Origin: Bin80 sp965215475
GTDB taxonomy: Bacteria; Bacteroidota; Rhodothermia; Rhodothermales; Bin80
Assembly (NCBI GenBank): GCA_965215475.1
Contig: OZ244061.1
Coordinates: 3,162,001-3,226,000, forward strand
Direction: 5' to 3'
DNA length: 64,000 nucleotides
A model generated the notes under the pieces. The model was not told the DNA's origin and did not search any database. It was given only the letters and a program-made list of their open reading frames with translations. The position numbers were made by a program, and so were the translations under genes. How positions within the stretch are numbered: position 1 is the first letter of the stretch; each line of letters opens with the position of its first letter. Below, one piece after another: positions 25,854-35,002 of the stretch.

Positions 25854-28355
25854 TCAGTTCAGAAACTTATAGCTGAACTTGAGAAGTATTACATTCACGG
25901 GAGGGAGATCGAACGTGTCGGCTAACTGATCTGGAGTAGATTGATCAAAAGGAGATCTACCTCCCACATCAAATAGATCGGCGTCATCACTCGTAGATCG
26001 GACTTGTGACCAAACCAGATAAAGCACAGAGCCTGGGCGGTATTCCCACCGTAATACAGTATTGGTCTGGAATCTGCTAAAAGCAAAGTCGTATTGCTTG
26101 GGCCAGGAAGAAACCGGGACCAAGGTGTCCCGATCCTGAAGTAGTTCAAAATTGGTGTATTGGCCGCGAGCGGCAAATAATTGCCCGTAAAATTGAAGGG
26201 CTAATGTGGGGGACAAAGTAATGCCAGTCCGCAAGGTAATATCAGCGGAACGAGTATTGCGATGTCCAAATACAGGTACATAATGATTGCCAAGGTCGTC
26301 CCATGGTGTCCGTGCAGAGAGGAGATTCCTGAGTGTGGTACTGACAGGAACAGCACGCCAAGTCTCCACCTCAGAAGGGTCATCATTACTTTCTTCACCG
26401 ATCAGTAAAGTGTTCCCGCGGAAGGAGAGAGCCTCGTTCGCGGCCCATTCCGTGGTATTGATCTCGCGGCCAAGCTCAACCTCCAGAGACAGGTTGAGTT
26501 TGGGAGTGGCAGTCCACTCAAGTTCCAGCTCAGGTTCAAAAGCACGTCCACGATCCCCATAAATGATTCCTCCAATAGAGGGTTGCACAGTCCATTTTCG
26601 GCGGGTATCGGTGATATAGCCAATTTCAAATTCAAACTCTCTCGGACGGGCCCTGGCGTCTAATCCACGAGTTTCAAATTCACTGTATCCCCCGAGAAGA
26701 TAATCCGTCTGAAAATTTATTTCGAGCTCGCTATAGCTGTTCAATAACCAGTCAGAAAAGAAAAAGGTGCCCACGCCGTCATGCAACCTCTTATCGTAAG
26801 AAAAACCTCCTCCGGTAAAGAAAAAAGCAGAGGCGCGGCGGAAGGGCCCAAAAGATTCCCCTCCATTGACTTGATGGATAATGCCTCCAGAAATATTTAC
26901 ATAGTTGTCCTGCCGAAGTCTTCCAATATCATTAGGGTTGTAGCCATTGCTGATGATGGCTACGTCCGTAGAAAAATTCCATATACTGCGGAGACGATCC
27001 ATCCCGAGTGTGAAGGCATATCCCTGCTCCGATTCACCGTCCTCCGTATGATGCGTTCCACTAAATTGCCCGGATAGGCTGTATTGATTATCCGAAAACC
27101 GAAAATCCCAATCGGCTCCACCCGTATAACTTCGTCCGCCAACATGATTGTCGTAGAGGGTGGCAATACTGCCAATACTCGAGAGCGTACCAATACGTTG
27201 TCGTACGCGACCAACGCTGTAGAGATTTTCTGGATTAAAATTGTCTCCAGTAGAGGCTCCGAAAAATCCAAAATCTAATCCCCTTCCGGTCCTTCCGGAG
27301 AGTTTGGCGGCACCTAATACCGAAGCTTGTGAGCCAACACGACGTGTATATACGAGGGAGCCTCCTCGTACAACATCGTAATTGAAAATAGATACCCCCT
27401 CGGTGAAGAAGGGCCTTTTTTCAGGAAAAAAAGTCTCGAACGCCGTCAAGTTCAACTCCGCCGGATCCGCTTCGACTTGTCCAAAGTCCGGGTTGATGGT
27501 GGCATCAAGCGTGATATTCGAGGAGATTCCAATTTTAATGTCAGCTCCGATATCCCCGGTAGTAGAGGAGGTAGATTCTTCAGAGTCACGGGTGGCATTT
27601 CCGACGGTGTAAGGAGTGACCTGAATGTTTCGTCGTGGTCGAATTTCAATAATGCCTTCGAGAGTGCCGTATTGAGCAACGACTCCACCTCTGCGTTCTG
27701 CTCGTGGGATGAGTACCCAATCACTTACTTCCCCAAGTCTCGGAATGAACCGTCGAAAATTGATCCCCCAGCGTTGATTCGGGGTATCCGAAAATCGGAG
27801 CATCGTGAACGGGATTTGCATTTCAACGGTCCATCCTTCTGAGGTTTTTCGGACCGAGCTACGCCAGACTGCATTCCAGGAAGTATCAAAGTCAAAGCCC
27901 CCACCGCCTCCCCCTTGTCGTTCACCAGTATAAACTCCATCGGCTTGGACTCCCGCCGCATTCACTGCAAAATTGTAGGCTGTTTTGCGATCCAGGTAGG
28001 AATCAATCGATGCAATGAACCAGTCGGCCTGGTTAAATTCATCTCGGCGCCCCAAGGTACTTCGAATTTGGTCGGGGTTCGTATCGCGAAGAACGGCACT
28101 GATGAAAATCTGACTCTTCCCATAAAGGACGCGCACTTCTGTTTGTTGGGTGGCCGGGCTTCCTTCATTCGGTGAATACTGGGTAAAATCCGTTGCAATG
28201 GCCGCATTCAGCCATGCGTCTTCATTCAGCATTCCATCAATCTGGATATCCTGTGAGACATACGATGCAGAGAGTCGACAGTCCTCGGGGCATGTAGGGG
28301 ATAAGATCTCGGAGGAAAAAATCCCCATCAGTACTACTGATAGAACAAGGAACAT
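25854..28355 (-). CDS. DUF5916 family outer-membrane protein with CBM9-like N-terminus
   Basis: The 833-residue product has an N-terminal signal sequence (LVLSVVLMGIFSSEI), then a CBM9-like domain: IQIDGMLNEDAWLNA, VRVLYGKSQIFISAVLRDT and a late WTVEMQIPFTMLRFSD. The rest fits an outer-membrane beta-barrel with alternating aromatic strands and the family stretch DFGQVEADPAELNLTAFETF followed by FFPEKRPFFTEG. Members are common in Bacteroidota and Gemmatimonadota, and their substrate is not known. It ends in a short aromatic strand (KFSYKFLN), fitting barrel insertion. It follows rnhA by 21 bp on the same strand. Length is normal for the family. Confidence 0.9.
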   Translation of the reverse strand: MFLVLSVVLMGIFSSEILSPTCPEDCRLSASYVSQDIQIDGMLNEDAWLNAAIATDFTQYSPNEGSPATQQTEVRVLYGKSQIFISAVLRDTNPDQIRSTLGRRDEFNQADWFIASIDSYLDRKTAYNFAVNAAGVQADGVYTGERQGGGGGGFDFDTSWNAVWRSSVRKTSEGWTVEMQIPFTMLRFSDTPNQRWGINFRRFIPRLGEVSDWVLIPRAERRGGVVAQYGTLEGIIEIRPRRNIQVTPYTVGNATRDSEESTSSTTGDIGADIKIGISSNITLDATINPDFGQVEADPAELNLTAFETFFPEKRPFFTEGVSIFNYDVVRGGSLVYTRRVGSQASVLGAAKLSGRTGRGLDFGFFGASTGDNFNPENLYSVGRVRQRIGTLSSIGSIATLYDNHVGGRSYTGGADWDFRFSDNQYSLSGQFSGTHHTEDGESEQGYAFTLGMDRLRSIWNFSTDVAIISNGYNPNDIGRLRQDNYVNISGGIIHQVNGGESFGPFRRASAFFFTGGGFSYDKRLHDGVGTFFFSDWLLNSYSELEINFQTDYLLGGYSEFETRGLDARARPREFEFEIGYITDTRRKWTVQPSIGGIIYGDRGRAFEPELELEWTATPKLNLSLEVELGREINTTEWAANEALSFRGNTLLIGEESNDDPSEVETWRAVPVSTTLRNLLSARTPWDDLGNHYVPVFGHRNTRSADITLRTGITLSPTLALQFYGQLFAARGQYTNFELLQDRDTLVPVSSWPKQYDFAFSRFQTNTVLRWEYRPGSVLYLVWSQVRSTSDDADLFDVGGRSPFDQSTPDQLADTFDLPPVNVILLKFSYKFLN

Positions 28356-28376
28356 GGATGAAGGAGAGAAAAGATT

Positions 28377-28832
28377 CTAGTGCATATCCTGTTTACGGGA
28401 AACGCGATGACCTGCGTTTACAGCCAATTGATCCACCCGGTTATTGAGTTTATTGTTGGCGTGAGCTTTAACTTTGATCCATTGGACATTATGTTTTTGG
28501 GTTTCATTCCATAGGCCCTGCCATAGATCTTGGTTTTTGACGGGTTGCCGAGTTGCGGTCATCCAACCGTTTGCACGCCATCGATGAATCCAGCCATCTG
28601 TAAAGGCACGCTTAAGATACTGACTATCGGTATGAAGTTTTACATCACAACGCTCGTTCAAAGCTTTCAAAGCTTGTAAAGCTGCATTCAGCTCCATGCG
28701 ATTATTGGTTGTACTTGGTGAACCTCCGGAAAGAATTCGCTCCTCCTTTCCGTACCGAAGAATGGCGGCCCAGCCGCCTGGCCCAGGATTCCCCTGACAA
28801 CTCCCATCCGTATAGATCGTTACTTTTTTCAC
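28377..28832 (-). CDS. rnhA: Ribonuclease HI
   Basis: The 151-residue protein has all RNase HI catalytic elements: Asp in IYTDGSCQGNPGPGGWA, Glu in NNRMELNAALQAL, Asp in KLHTDSQYL, the His loop VKAHANNKLNN and the last Asp in RVDQLAVNAG. It cuts the RNA strand of RNA-DNA hybrids and removes R-loops and primers. The start is GTG at 28832, giving the usual very short N-terminus. Only seven bases separate this start from the ATG of obgE on the other strand, so each gene's promoter must lie inside the other's coding region or transcripts are near leaderless. Confidence 0.95.
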   Translation of the reverse strand: MKKVTIYTDGSCQGNPGPGGWAAILRYGKEERILSGGSPSTTNNRMELNAALQALKALNERCDVKLHTDSQYLKRAFTDGWIHRWRANGWMTATRQPVKNQDLWQGLWNETQKHNVQWIKVKAHANNKLNNRVDQLAVNAGHRVSRKQDMH

Positions 28833-28839
28833 TGTCTCA

Positions 28840-29853
28840 ATGCGATTTATAGATCAAGTTACTGTATATGTACGAAGTGGTCATGGAGGAGCTGGAAGCA
28901 TAGCCTTTCGGCGTGAAAAGTATGTTCCGAAGGGAGGCCCTGCAGGAGGAAACGGTGGAAAAGGAGGATCGATCCTTCTGCAAGCAGATAAACATCTGTA
29001 TACGCTTTTGGATTTGCGATATAATCCACATCAACGTGCTCCCCGTGGCGAAGCGGGGCAGGGAAATAACCGTTCAGGTAAAGACGGAACAGATCTGGTT
29101 TTGCGTGTGCCTTGTGGTACAAGTGCTAGAATTTCAGACAGCGGGGACCTCCTCGGGGAAGTGATTCAGCATGGTGATCAGCTTATACTCGCGAAAGGAG
29201 GTCGAGGTGGTAAAGGAAATACATTCTTTAAATCTGCGACGCAACAAGTTCCCCGTTATGCGCAGCCTGGAGAACCGGGAGAAGAAAAAACAATCCTTCT
29301 AGAATTAAAAATGCTAGCGGATGTTGGCCTGGTTGGATTACCAAATGCAGGCAAAAGCACACTGGTAGCATCGGTGTCTGCTGCACGTCCCAAAATTGCA
29401 GATTACCCGTTTACCACACTCACTCCAAGTCCAGGGGTCGTTCAGGTTGGGGAATATGAGTCTTTTGTGATTGCAGATATTCCAGGGATTATCGAAGGGG
29501 CCAGTCAAGGTAAAGGATTGGGGCTGCGTTTTCTTCGGCACATTGAGCGCAATGCCGTCTTGTTGTTTTTCATCCCTGTGAACTCTGAAGATATGGTCTC
29601 AGAATTTGAAAATCTTCTGCGGGAATTGCATAATTATGACACAAAACTCTCTCAAAAGCGTCGATTGATCGCGCTCTCAAAAGCCGATTTACTCCCTGAA
29701 GCTGAGCATGGAGCTTTTCTTGATGATGCTCGCCACCAGTTTGGCCCACAGGAGAGTGTATTTCTGATCAGTGCCGTAGCTGACATGGGGATAGATGCAT
29801 TAAAGAGAGAGTTGTGGGAATGCATTCAACAAGACAGGCTCCAGTCCATATGA
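28840..29853 (+). CDS. obgE: GTPase Obg/CgtA
   Basis: The 337-residue protein has the glycine-rich Obg fold at the N-terminus (RSGHGGAGSIAFRREKYVPK, GGPAGGNGGKGG) and a GTPase domain: G1 GLPNAGKST at 166-174, switch region YPFTTLTP, and G3 DIPG at 213-216. The G4 motif reads SKAD (280-283) instead of NKxD, a variant I also associate with Bacteroidota Obg. It acts in 50S ribosome maturation and stress control. There is no C-terminal OCT extension. The stop overlaps the start of rluD (ATGA at 29850-29853), so the two are coupled. Confidence 0.95.
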   Translation: MRFIDQVTVYVRSGHGGAGSIAFRREKYVPKGGPAGGNGGKGGSILLQADKHLYTLLDLRYNPHQRAPRGEAGQGNNRSGKDGTDLVLRVPCGTSARISDSGDLLGEVIQHGDQLILAKGGRGGKGNTFFKSATQQVPRYAQPGEPGEEKTILLELKMLADVGLVGLPNAGKSTLVASVSAARPKIADYPFTTLTPSPGVVQVGEYESFVIADIPGIIEGASQGKGLGLRFLRHIERNAVLLFFIPVNSEDMVSEFENLLRELHNYDTKLSQKRRLIALSKADLLPEAEHGAFLDDARHQFGPQESVFLISAVADMGIDALKRELWECIQQDRLQSI

Positions 29854-30833
29854 GGAAGGCTCAAAATATTCTCACGGCCAATACGGAGCAGCGCCTAGAT
29901 GTAACTCTAGCAAGTATGCCCGATATTGGATCTCGTAACCAAGCACAAAAAATCATTCGTGGAGGATTGGTGACCGTGGATGAAAAAGTTATACTGCGCC
30001 CATCTCATCTCGTCACGGTAGGGCGTATCATTCGATGGACATCACCAGCTGTAGAGCCCATGAACCTCATTCCTCAGGCATTACCAATAGATGTCGTCTA
30101 TGAAGATGAGAGCTTATTGGTGATCAATAAATCTGCCAAGATGCCAGTTCATCCTGGGGCAGGAAGATCAACCGGAACTTTAGTGAATGCATTATTACAT
30201 CATGTGAAAGAGGGTTTGCCTCATGCGCCGGATGAGCCTTTCCGGCCCGGGATTGTGCACCGATTGGATATGGATACGACGGGACTTTTGGTGGTTGCTA
30301 AAAATGATAGGGCCCACCGCGCGTTACAGTCCCAATTTGAAGCAAGATCTGTGGATCGACATTATGTTGGAATCGTTTGGGGAGTGCCAGATCCCCGATC
30401 AGGTACTATAGATGCTCCAATTGGCAGATCTACGCGTAATCGAACCATGATGGCAGTCCGTCCAGATGGCCGTCCTGCCATCACACATTATGAGATGCAT
30501 GAAATTCTGGGAGCAGCGGCCCTTGTACAGTTCAAGCTGGAAACGGGAAGAACCCATCAAATTCGCGTACATTTGAGTCACATAGGTCATCCATTAATGG
30601 GAGATGCAGCGTATGGAGGAAGAACGATCAGGAATGGCCCCGCTACAAGAAACCGGCGCGCGTTTTACACGAATATTTTCGATGTATTAGATCGGCAGGC
30701 ACTACATGCGAGATCACTTGGGTTTTGTCATCCCGATTCGGGAAGCAAAATGGAATTCGTTACAGATCTTCCAGAGGATATGATCTGGACCACAGAGCAA
30801 CTGCGCAAGGATGTCACCCATGTGCACAATTAG
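29850..30833 (+). CDS. rluD: RluD-family 23S rRNA pseudouridine synthase
   Basis: From the ATG at 29850 the product is 327 residues: an N-terminal S4 RNA-binding domain (SRNQAQKIIRGGLVTVDE), then the RluA/RluD catalytic domain with the motif GIVHRLDMDTTGLLVVAK (catalytic Asp140), and TGRTHQIRVHLSHIGHP and GDAAYGG. It isomerises uridines in 23S rRNA. The frame opens 12 codons earlier, but the chosen start overlaps obgE by ATGA and gives the usual N-terminus. RluD and related RluA/C enzymes are hard to tell apart without alignment; the S4 domain favours RluD. Confidence 0.85.
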   Translation: MRKAQNILTANTEQRLDVTLASMPDIGSRNQAQKIIRGGLVTVDEKVILRPSHLVTVGRIIRWTSPAVEPMNLIPQALPIDVVYEDESLLVINKSAKMPVHPGAGRSTGTLVNALLHHVKEGLPHAPDEPFRPGIVHRLDMDTTGLLVVAKNDRAHRALQSQFEARSVDRHYVGIVWGVPDPRSGTIDAPIGRSTRNRTMMAVRPDGRPAITHYEMHEILGAAALVQFKLETGRTHQIRVHLSHIGHPLMGDAAYGGRTIRNGPATRNRRAFYTNIFDVLDRQALHARSLGFCHPDSGSKMEFVTDLPEDMIWTTEQLRKDVTHVHN

Positions 30834-30942
30834 AAGGGAATCAACAATTGCGGGAACATAGGTTCGTATGATCTTCTTAGCAGTGTCTTTTCATGTCACA
30901 GCTGTACAACAATAATCTTAACTTGTACGATAGAGGACAAAA

Positions 30943-31317
30943 ATGAAAATTGCGTACGTATTCGCTACCGATATGGCAGCGACATACAAACTTGCAGCAT
31001 GATCTTACCACAACTGGAGGATAATTCACACGGAGTAAATGTCGTGGGCATGTTTTTTTTTCGATGACAACCTGTTCTGCTTGCGAAAGGGCGATCGAGT
31101 CGGAGAGTGCTTGTCCAAAGTTGCAAAAGACCAAAATAGATTACTCATGATCTGTGATCAATGTGCGGTCCGCCGCAACTTGGCTGAAGGTACGTTAGAG
31201 CAATGCGGGAAGGGAGAAGACCCAGCGAAAGATACGGTTGATGGTGTTCATGCGGGTTGCTTTCCCCAGCTTTATGAGGCACTCGCCCCGAATGCGCCCG
31301 ATCTCGTAATCACATGA
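30943..31317 (+). pseudogene. SaoD-like DsrE-family protein, doubly frameshifted
   Basis: Reading across three frames gives one DsrE-like protein: MKIAYVFATDMAATYKLA (from 30943), MILPQLEDNSHGVNVVGMFF (from about 30999), then DDNLFCLRKGDRVGE to the C-terminus QLYEALAPNAPDLVIT. The breaks are a missing base near 30996 and an extra T in a nine-T run at 31053-31061. A GAGG ribosome site is kept 8 bases before the ATG. The family carries conserved Cys in a sulfur/selenium-handling context (here CDQCAVRR and GCF). As written, no full protein can be made. Homopolymer sequencing error could explain one of the two breaks. Confidence 0.75.
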
Positions 31318-31393
31318 TAAAATTTCGGGACTTCCTTTTGAATTGAAAATGTTACTTTTCCTGAAAGGGGGGTAAAAGTAGTCCTTCGAGTTT

Positions 31394-32710
31394 TTGGAGC
31401 AAAAAGTTCAAACCAATAATCTGTTGAAAAGTACGTTTCAGACGATAGAGGGAACGACGGATGTGCTACCTGGTGCTCAGAGGGTGCTGTTGCGCACAGA
31501 AGTATGGCATTATGTCGAGCGTGTGATCCATGAGGTGATGCATCGGTACGGGTTCTCTGAGATTCGGACGCCGATCCTGGAGCACTCTGGACTCGTGTCA
31601 AGAGCCATTGGGCAGTTTACCGATGTGGTCTCTAAGGAGATGTTCACGTTTGAGCGGGGGGATACCAGTTACGTACTGCGCCCTGAACTGACGGCTCCCA
31701 TCATGCGATCCTATTTGCAGCATCACCTGGAACAACAGCCAGGAATACAACGACTGTACTACATTGGACCGTGTTTTCGGGCAGAACGCCCTCAGAAAGG
31801 ACGCTACAGACAGTTTCATCAATTTGGAGCAGAGGTCATTGGAACCGAAGACCCGAGGGCAGATGCAGAGATCGTTGCCGTAATGATGGAGATCTATCGG
31901 GCATTCGAACTTCAGGGAACCAAACTTTTCATCAATACGCTAGGTAGTGCAGATACCCGGCCCCAATACCGTGAGGCATTAATCAAATATCTTGAGCCTC
32001 ATAGAGAGGAGCTGACCCAGGTGAGTCGTGATCGACTCACTCGGAATCCACTGAGGATCTTGGATACAAAAGTTGAGGCAGAACGCAAGATTTTGGAACA
32101 GGCCCCCAGTATACAGGATTATATTGATCATGAGAGCAAGGTAAGTTACGAGTCGCTGAAGCGACTTCTTGAATCCATATCAATTCCCTACGAGGAAAAT
32201 CCAATGCTCGTTCGTGGACTGGATTACTATACCCAAACCGCTTTTGAACTTGAGCACGAGAAAATCGGGGCACAGAGTTCTTTGGCAGGTGGAGGGCGTT
32301 ACGACCTGTTGGCACCAGCAATTGGAGCGAAGAAACCGGTCCCCGCAGTCGGGTTTGCGGCCGGTATTGAGCGCCTCATTCTTGCAATGGAAGCCTCGGA
32401 GCTGTCTCTGCCAGAGATGGATTCATTTGATGTATGGGTGATTGCACTCGGAGATGCAGCGGGTAAAGAGGCATTTTCAGTTGTACAATCTCTTCGAAAG
32501 GAAAGAATGCGGGTCGGTATGGAGCTAAATAGCCGATCAATGAAAGCACAGATGCGACTGGCAAATCGATCCAATGCAAAGTGGGTGATTATACTTGCCG
32601 AGCAGGAAATGAAATCTAAAGCAGCAACTTTGAAGGACATGGTCACCGGAGAGCAGACGATTGTGCCGTTTGCGAGATTAAGACAAACCCTGACGAAAAA
32701 ACTCGATTAA
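31394..32710 (+). CDS. hisS: Histidyl-tRNA synthetase
   Basis: The protein is about 430 residues and has the class II synthetase motifs: IEGTTDVLPG at the N-terminus, motif 1 GFSEIRTPILEHS, motif 2 YYIGPCFRAERPQKGRYRQF, the HisRS-specific LVRGLDYYTQTAFE and SSLAGGGRYDLL, and the C-terminal anticodon domain DVWVIALGDAAG. It charges tRNA-His. Start choice is uncertain: a TTG at 31394 gives 438 residues, and a TTG at 31424 (LKSTFQTIEG) fits the family N-terminus better. A GGGGGG-rich stretch lies about 20 bases upstream. It leads a close-packed cluster with lgt. Confidence 0.95.
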   Translation: MEQKVQTNNLLKSTFQTIEGTTDVLPGAQRVLLRTEVWHYVERVIHEVMHRYGFSEIRTPILEHSGLVSRAIGQFTDVVSKEMFTFERGDTSYVLRPELTAPIMRSYLQHHLEQQPGIQRLYYIGPCFRAERPQKGRYRQFHQFGAEVIGTEDPRADAEIVAVMMEIYRAFELQGTKLFINTLGSADTRPQYREALIKYLEPHREELTQVSRDRLTRNPLRILDTKVEAERKILEQAPSIQDYIDHESKVSYESLKRLLESISIPYEENPMLVRGLDYYTQTAFELEHEKIGAQSSLAGGGRYDLLAPAIGAKKPVPAVGFAAGIERLILAMEASELSLPEMDSFDVWVIALGDAAGKEAFSVVQSLRKERMRVGMELNSRSMKAQMRLANRSNAKWVIILAEQEMKSKAATLKDMVTGEQTIVPFARLRQTLTKKLD

Positions 32711-32712
32711 TT

Positions 32713-33603
32713 ATGTATCCACGTCTGCTTGAGATCCCCATCCCCATAGAATTTTTGGGTATGGATTCGATTACCATCTATTCATTTGGTGCAATGATGG
32801 CGACGGCTTTCCTGGTGTCTGCCTGGCTCATGCGACGTGAGCTGGAGAGGTTATACCAGGTAGGGGAACTTAAAGCGATACAGATCTCTACCGATAAAGG
32901 TGGAGGGCAAAAACAAAATGTCCGTACAAGCCCGGCATCCATGGTGGGTACCATCACTGTGATTGCGGTGGTTGGGGGCATTTTGGGAGCAAAAATTTTC
33001 CATATCCTGGAAAATTGGGGGGACTTCATGGTTGATCCGGGAGGAATGATTTTTTCCCAGGGTGGACTTACGTTTTATGGGGGCTTGATCTTTGCTGCAG
33101 TCGGAATTGTCTGGTATGTCCGTAAGAAAGACGTCCCTTTGCCTCTTTTTGTTGATGCGACGCTACCAACTGTCATGTTAGCGTATGGGATTGGACGGAT
33201 TGGATGTCATCTAGCAGGAGATGGGGATTGGGGAATCCCCGCAAATCCAGATTTACAGCCGAGTTTTATACCGGATTGGCTCTGGGGAGAAACGTATCCG
33301 GATAACATTCTTAATGTGACACTCCCCGAATCGGGTGTTTATCCTACATCCATCTATGAATTTGTAATGGCGAGCATTTTATTCTCAATTCTGTGGAGTT
33401 TACGGAATCATCCATTCCGCAAAGGCTGGCTTGCGTCATTGACGACACTGTTTTTTGGGGTTGAGCGTCTTTTGATTGAGCAAATTCGGGTCAATAATCT
33501 ATTTGAATTTCTTGGAATGGAGGTCACACAGGCGGAAGTGATCTCTGTGATCATGATCATTTTAGGGATTGCAGGACTAGTGTATACAACCCGTAGAAAA
33601 TAG
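32713..33603 (+). CDS. lgt: Prolipoprotein diacylglyceryl transferase
   Basis: The 296-residue integral membrane protein has several hydrophobic spans and the Lgt signature region YGIGRIGCHLAGDGDWG, with FSQGGLTFYGGLIFA before it and GVYPTSIYEFVMA after. It transfers diacylglycerol from phosphatidylglycerol to the lipobox Cys of lipoproteins, the first step of lipoprotein maturation. The window has several clients (sulfatase, dehydrogenase). An insertion at about residues 52-78 is hydrophilic and variable. It starts two bases after the hisS stop, and the next gene starts one base after its own stop. Confidence 0.95.
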   Translation: MYPRLLEIPIPIEFLGMDSITIYSFGAMMATAFLVSAWLMRRELERLYQVGELKAIQISTDKGGGQKQNVRTSPASMVGTITVIAVVGGILGAKIFHILENWGDFMVDPGGMIFSQGGLTFYGGLIFAAVGIVWYVRKKDVPLPLFVDATLPTVMLAYGIGRIGCHLAGDGDWGIPANPDLQPSFIPDWLWGETYPDNILNVTLPESGVYPTSIYEFVMASILFSILWSLRNHPFRKGWLASLTTLFFGVERLLIEQIRVNNLFEFLGMEVTQAEVISVIMIILGIAGLVYTTRRK

Positions 33604-33604
33604 C

Positions 33605-35002
33605 ATGTCCGAGACCACTGCAGCGCAGTCGCTTGGGGCTTGGTTGAAGGAGGCAGATCGCTGCGTGAGTACATGGGAAGCACGATGGGGTCCCTTTGAG
33701 CCCCATCAATCCCTGCGTATAGATCATGAGTCGTTACGTTCTTCGTACGAAGACTATGTGAACCGGCTCACAGGGAACTATCCGTTCTTCCATCCCCGAT
33801 ATGCAGGACAGATGCTCAAGCCACCACACCCCGTTGCCGTATTGGGGTATCTTACGGCAATGCGCATTAATCCGAACAACCATGCATTGGATGGAGGGCC
33901 GCCGACAGCAGCTATGGAAAAAGAAGTTGTGATCGAACTGGCGAAGATGTTTGAGTTCCCGGAAAATGCACTGGGGCATTTGACCAGTAGTGGAACGATT
34001 GCCAACCTGGAAGCACTCTTTGTGAGCCGAGAAGAGCATCCAGGTACAGCTATCGCGGTCAGCCAAGAAGCTCATTATACGCATACCCGCATGGGGCATG
34101 TACTGGGAGTCACGGTAGAGGCAATTGCCGCCGATACGCATGGTCGTATGGACCTGGACGCGCTTGAAAAAACTCTCCGATCAAAGAAGATTGGGACGGT
34201 CGTCGTAACAGCTGGCACAACGGGTATGGGAAGTGTAGATCCGATTGCCGAGGCGATTCCTCTATGCCAGCAATATGGCGTACGCGTACACGTAGATGCT
34301 GCATATGGAGGGTTTTTCAGACTTCTAAAGGAGAATGAGATACTGGATCCTTTGGTTGCCAGAAACCTGGATGCCATAAAAGATGCGGATTCCGTTGTTT
34401 TAGATCCCCACAAACACGGGCTTCAGCCGTACGGCTGTGGGTGTATCCTCTATCGTGACCCAAAGATGGCAAAGCACTATTTGCATGATTCCCCATACAC
34501 GTATTTCACGAGTGAGGATCTGCATTTGGGGGAGATCAGCCTGGAGTGCTCCCGCGCCGGTGCATCGGCAGGGGCACTGTGGCTGACCTTGCAGTTGTTA
34601 CCATTGTCAGCGGCGGAGGGATTTGGTCCAATACTTTCTTCCTGTTTAGAGGCGGCACAGCGCTGGCATGCTGCACTGGAAGATACGCCCCTCCGAAGTT
34701 GGGGAAAGCCAGATTTGGATATCGTATGCTATTATCCCGAGACCGAGAAAAAATCAATCACCAGCATTGACCAAGCGTCTCAGGCGCTTTTTGAAAATTC
34801 AATGGCATCTACATCGAATCCGATCTTCTTGAGCATCCTTCGTGTACAATCGGCACATTTACGAACTCGCCTCCCCGAAGTAGAACTCGATCAGGAGAGC
34901 GTTCGAATTTTGAGAAGTGTCCTTATGCGTCCAGAGCAGGTGAATTTTGCAGAGTCTCTAGTGGACTCCTTAGTGGGATTTGTACAATCTCATGTCGGTT
35001 GA
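33605..35002 (+). CDS. PLP-dependent group II amino-acid decarboxylase family protein
   Basis: The 465-residue protein is fold-type I. HLTSSGTIANLEAL binds the cofactor phosphate, VHVDAAYGGFF carries the Asp that pairs with the pyridine nitrogen (about 231), and VVLDPHKHGLQPYGCG contains the PLP lysine (about Lys270). Group II decarboxylases act on aromatic or acidic amino acids, but the substrate cannot be told here; some relatives are annotated as aminotransferases. It begins one base after lgt and ends overlapping rlmB, so it belongs to the hisS-lgt cluster. No signal peptide. Confidence 0.8.
   Translation: MSETTAAQSLGAWLKEADRCVSTWEARWGPFEPHQSLRIDHESLRSSYEDYVNRLTGNYPFFHPRYAGQMLKPPHPVAVLGYLTAMRINPNNHALDGGPPTAAMEKEVVIELAKMFEFPENALGHLTSSGTIANLEALFVSREEHPGTAIAVSQEAHYTHTRMGHVLGVTVEAIAADTHGRMDLDALEKTLRSKKIGTVVVTAGTTGMGSVDPIAEAIPLCQQYGVRVHVDAAYGGFFRLLKENEILDPLVARNLDAIKDADSVVLDPHKHGLQPYGCGCILYRDPKMAKHYLHDSPYTYFTSEDLHLGEISLECSRAGASAGALWLTLQLLPLSAAEGFGPILSSCLEAAQRWHAALEDTPLRSWGKPDLDIVCYYPETEKKSITSIDQASQALFENSMASTSNPIFLSILRVQSAHLRTRLPEVELDQESVRILRSVLMRPEQVNFAESLVDSLVGFVQSHVG

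Noticed and set aside
27477..27842. 121-codon frame antisense to the DUF5916 gene
   Set aside because: It is a shadow of a long, well-supported gene with clear family motifs.
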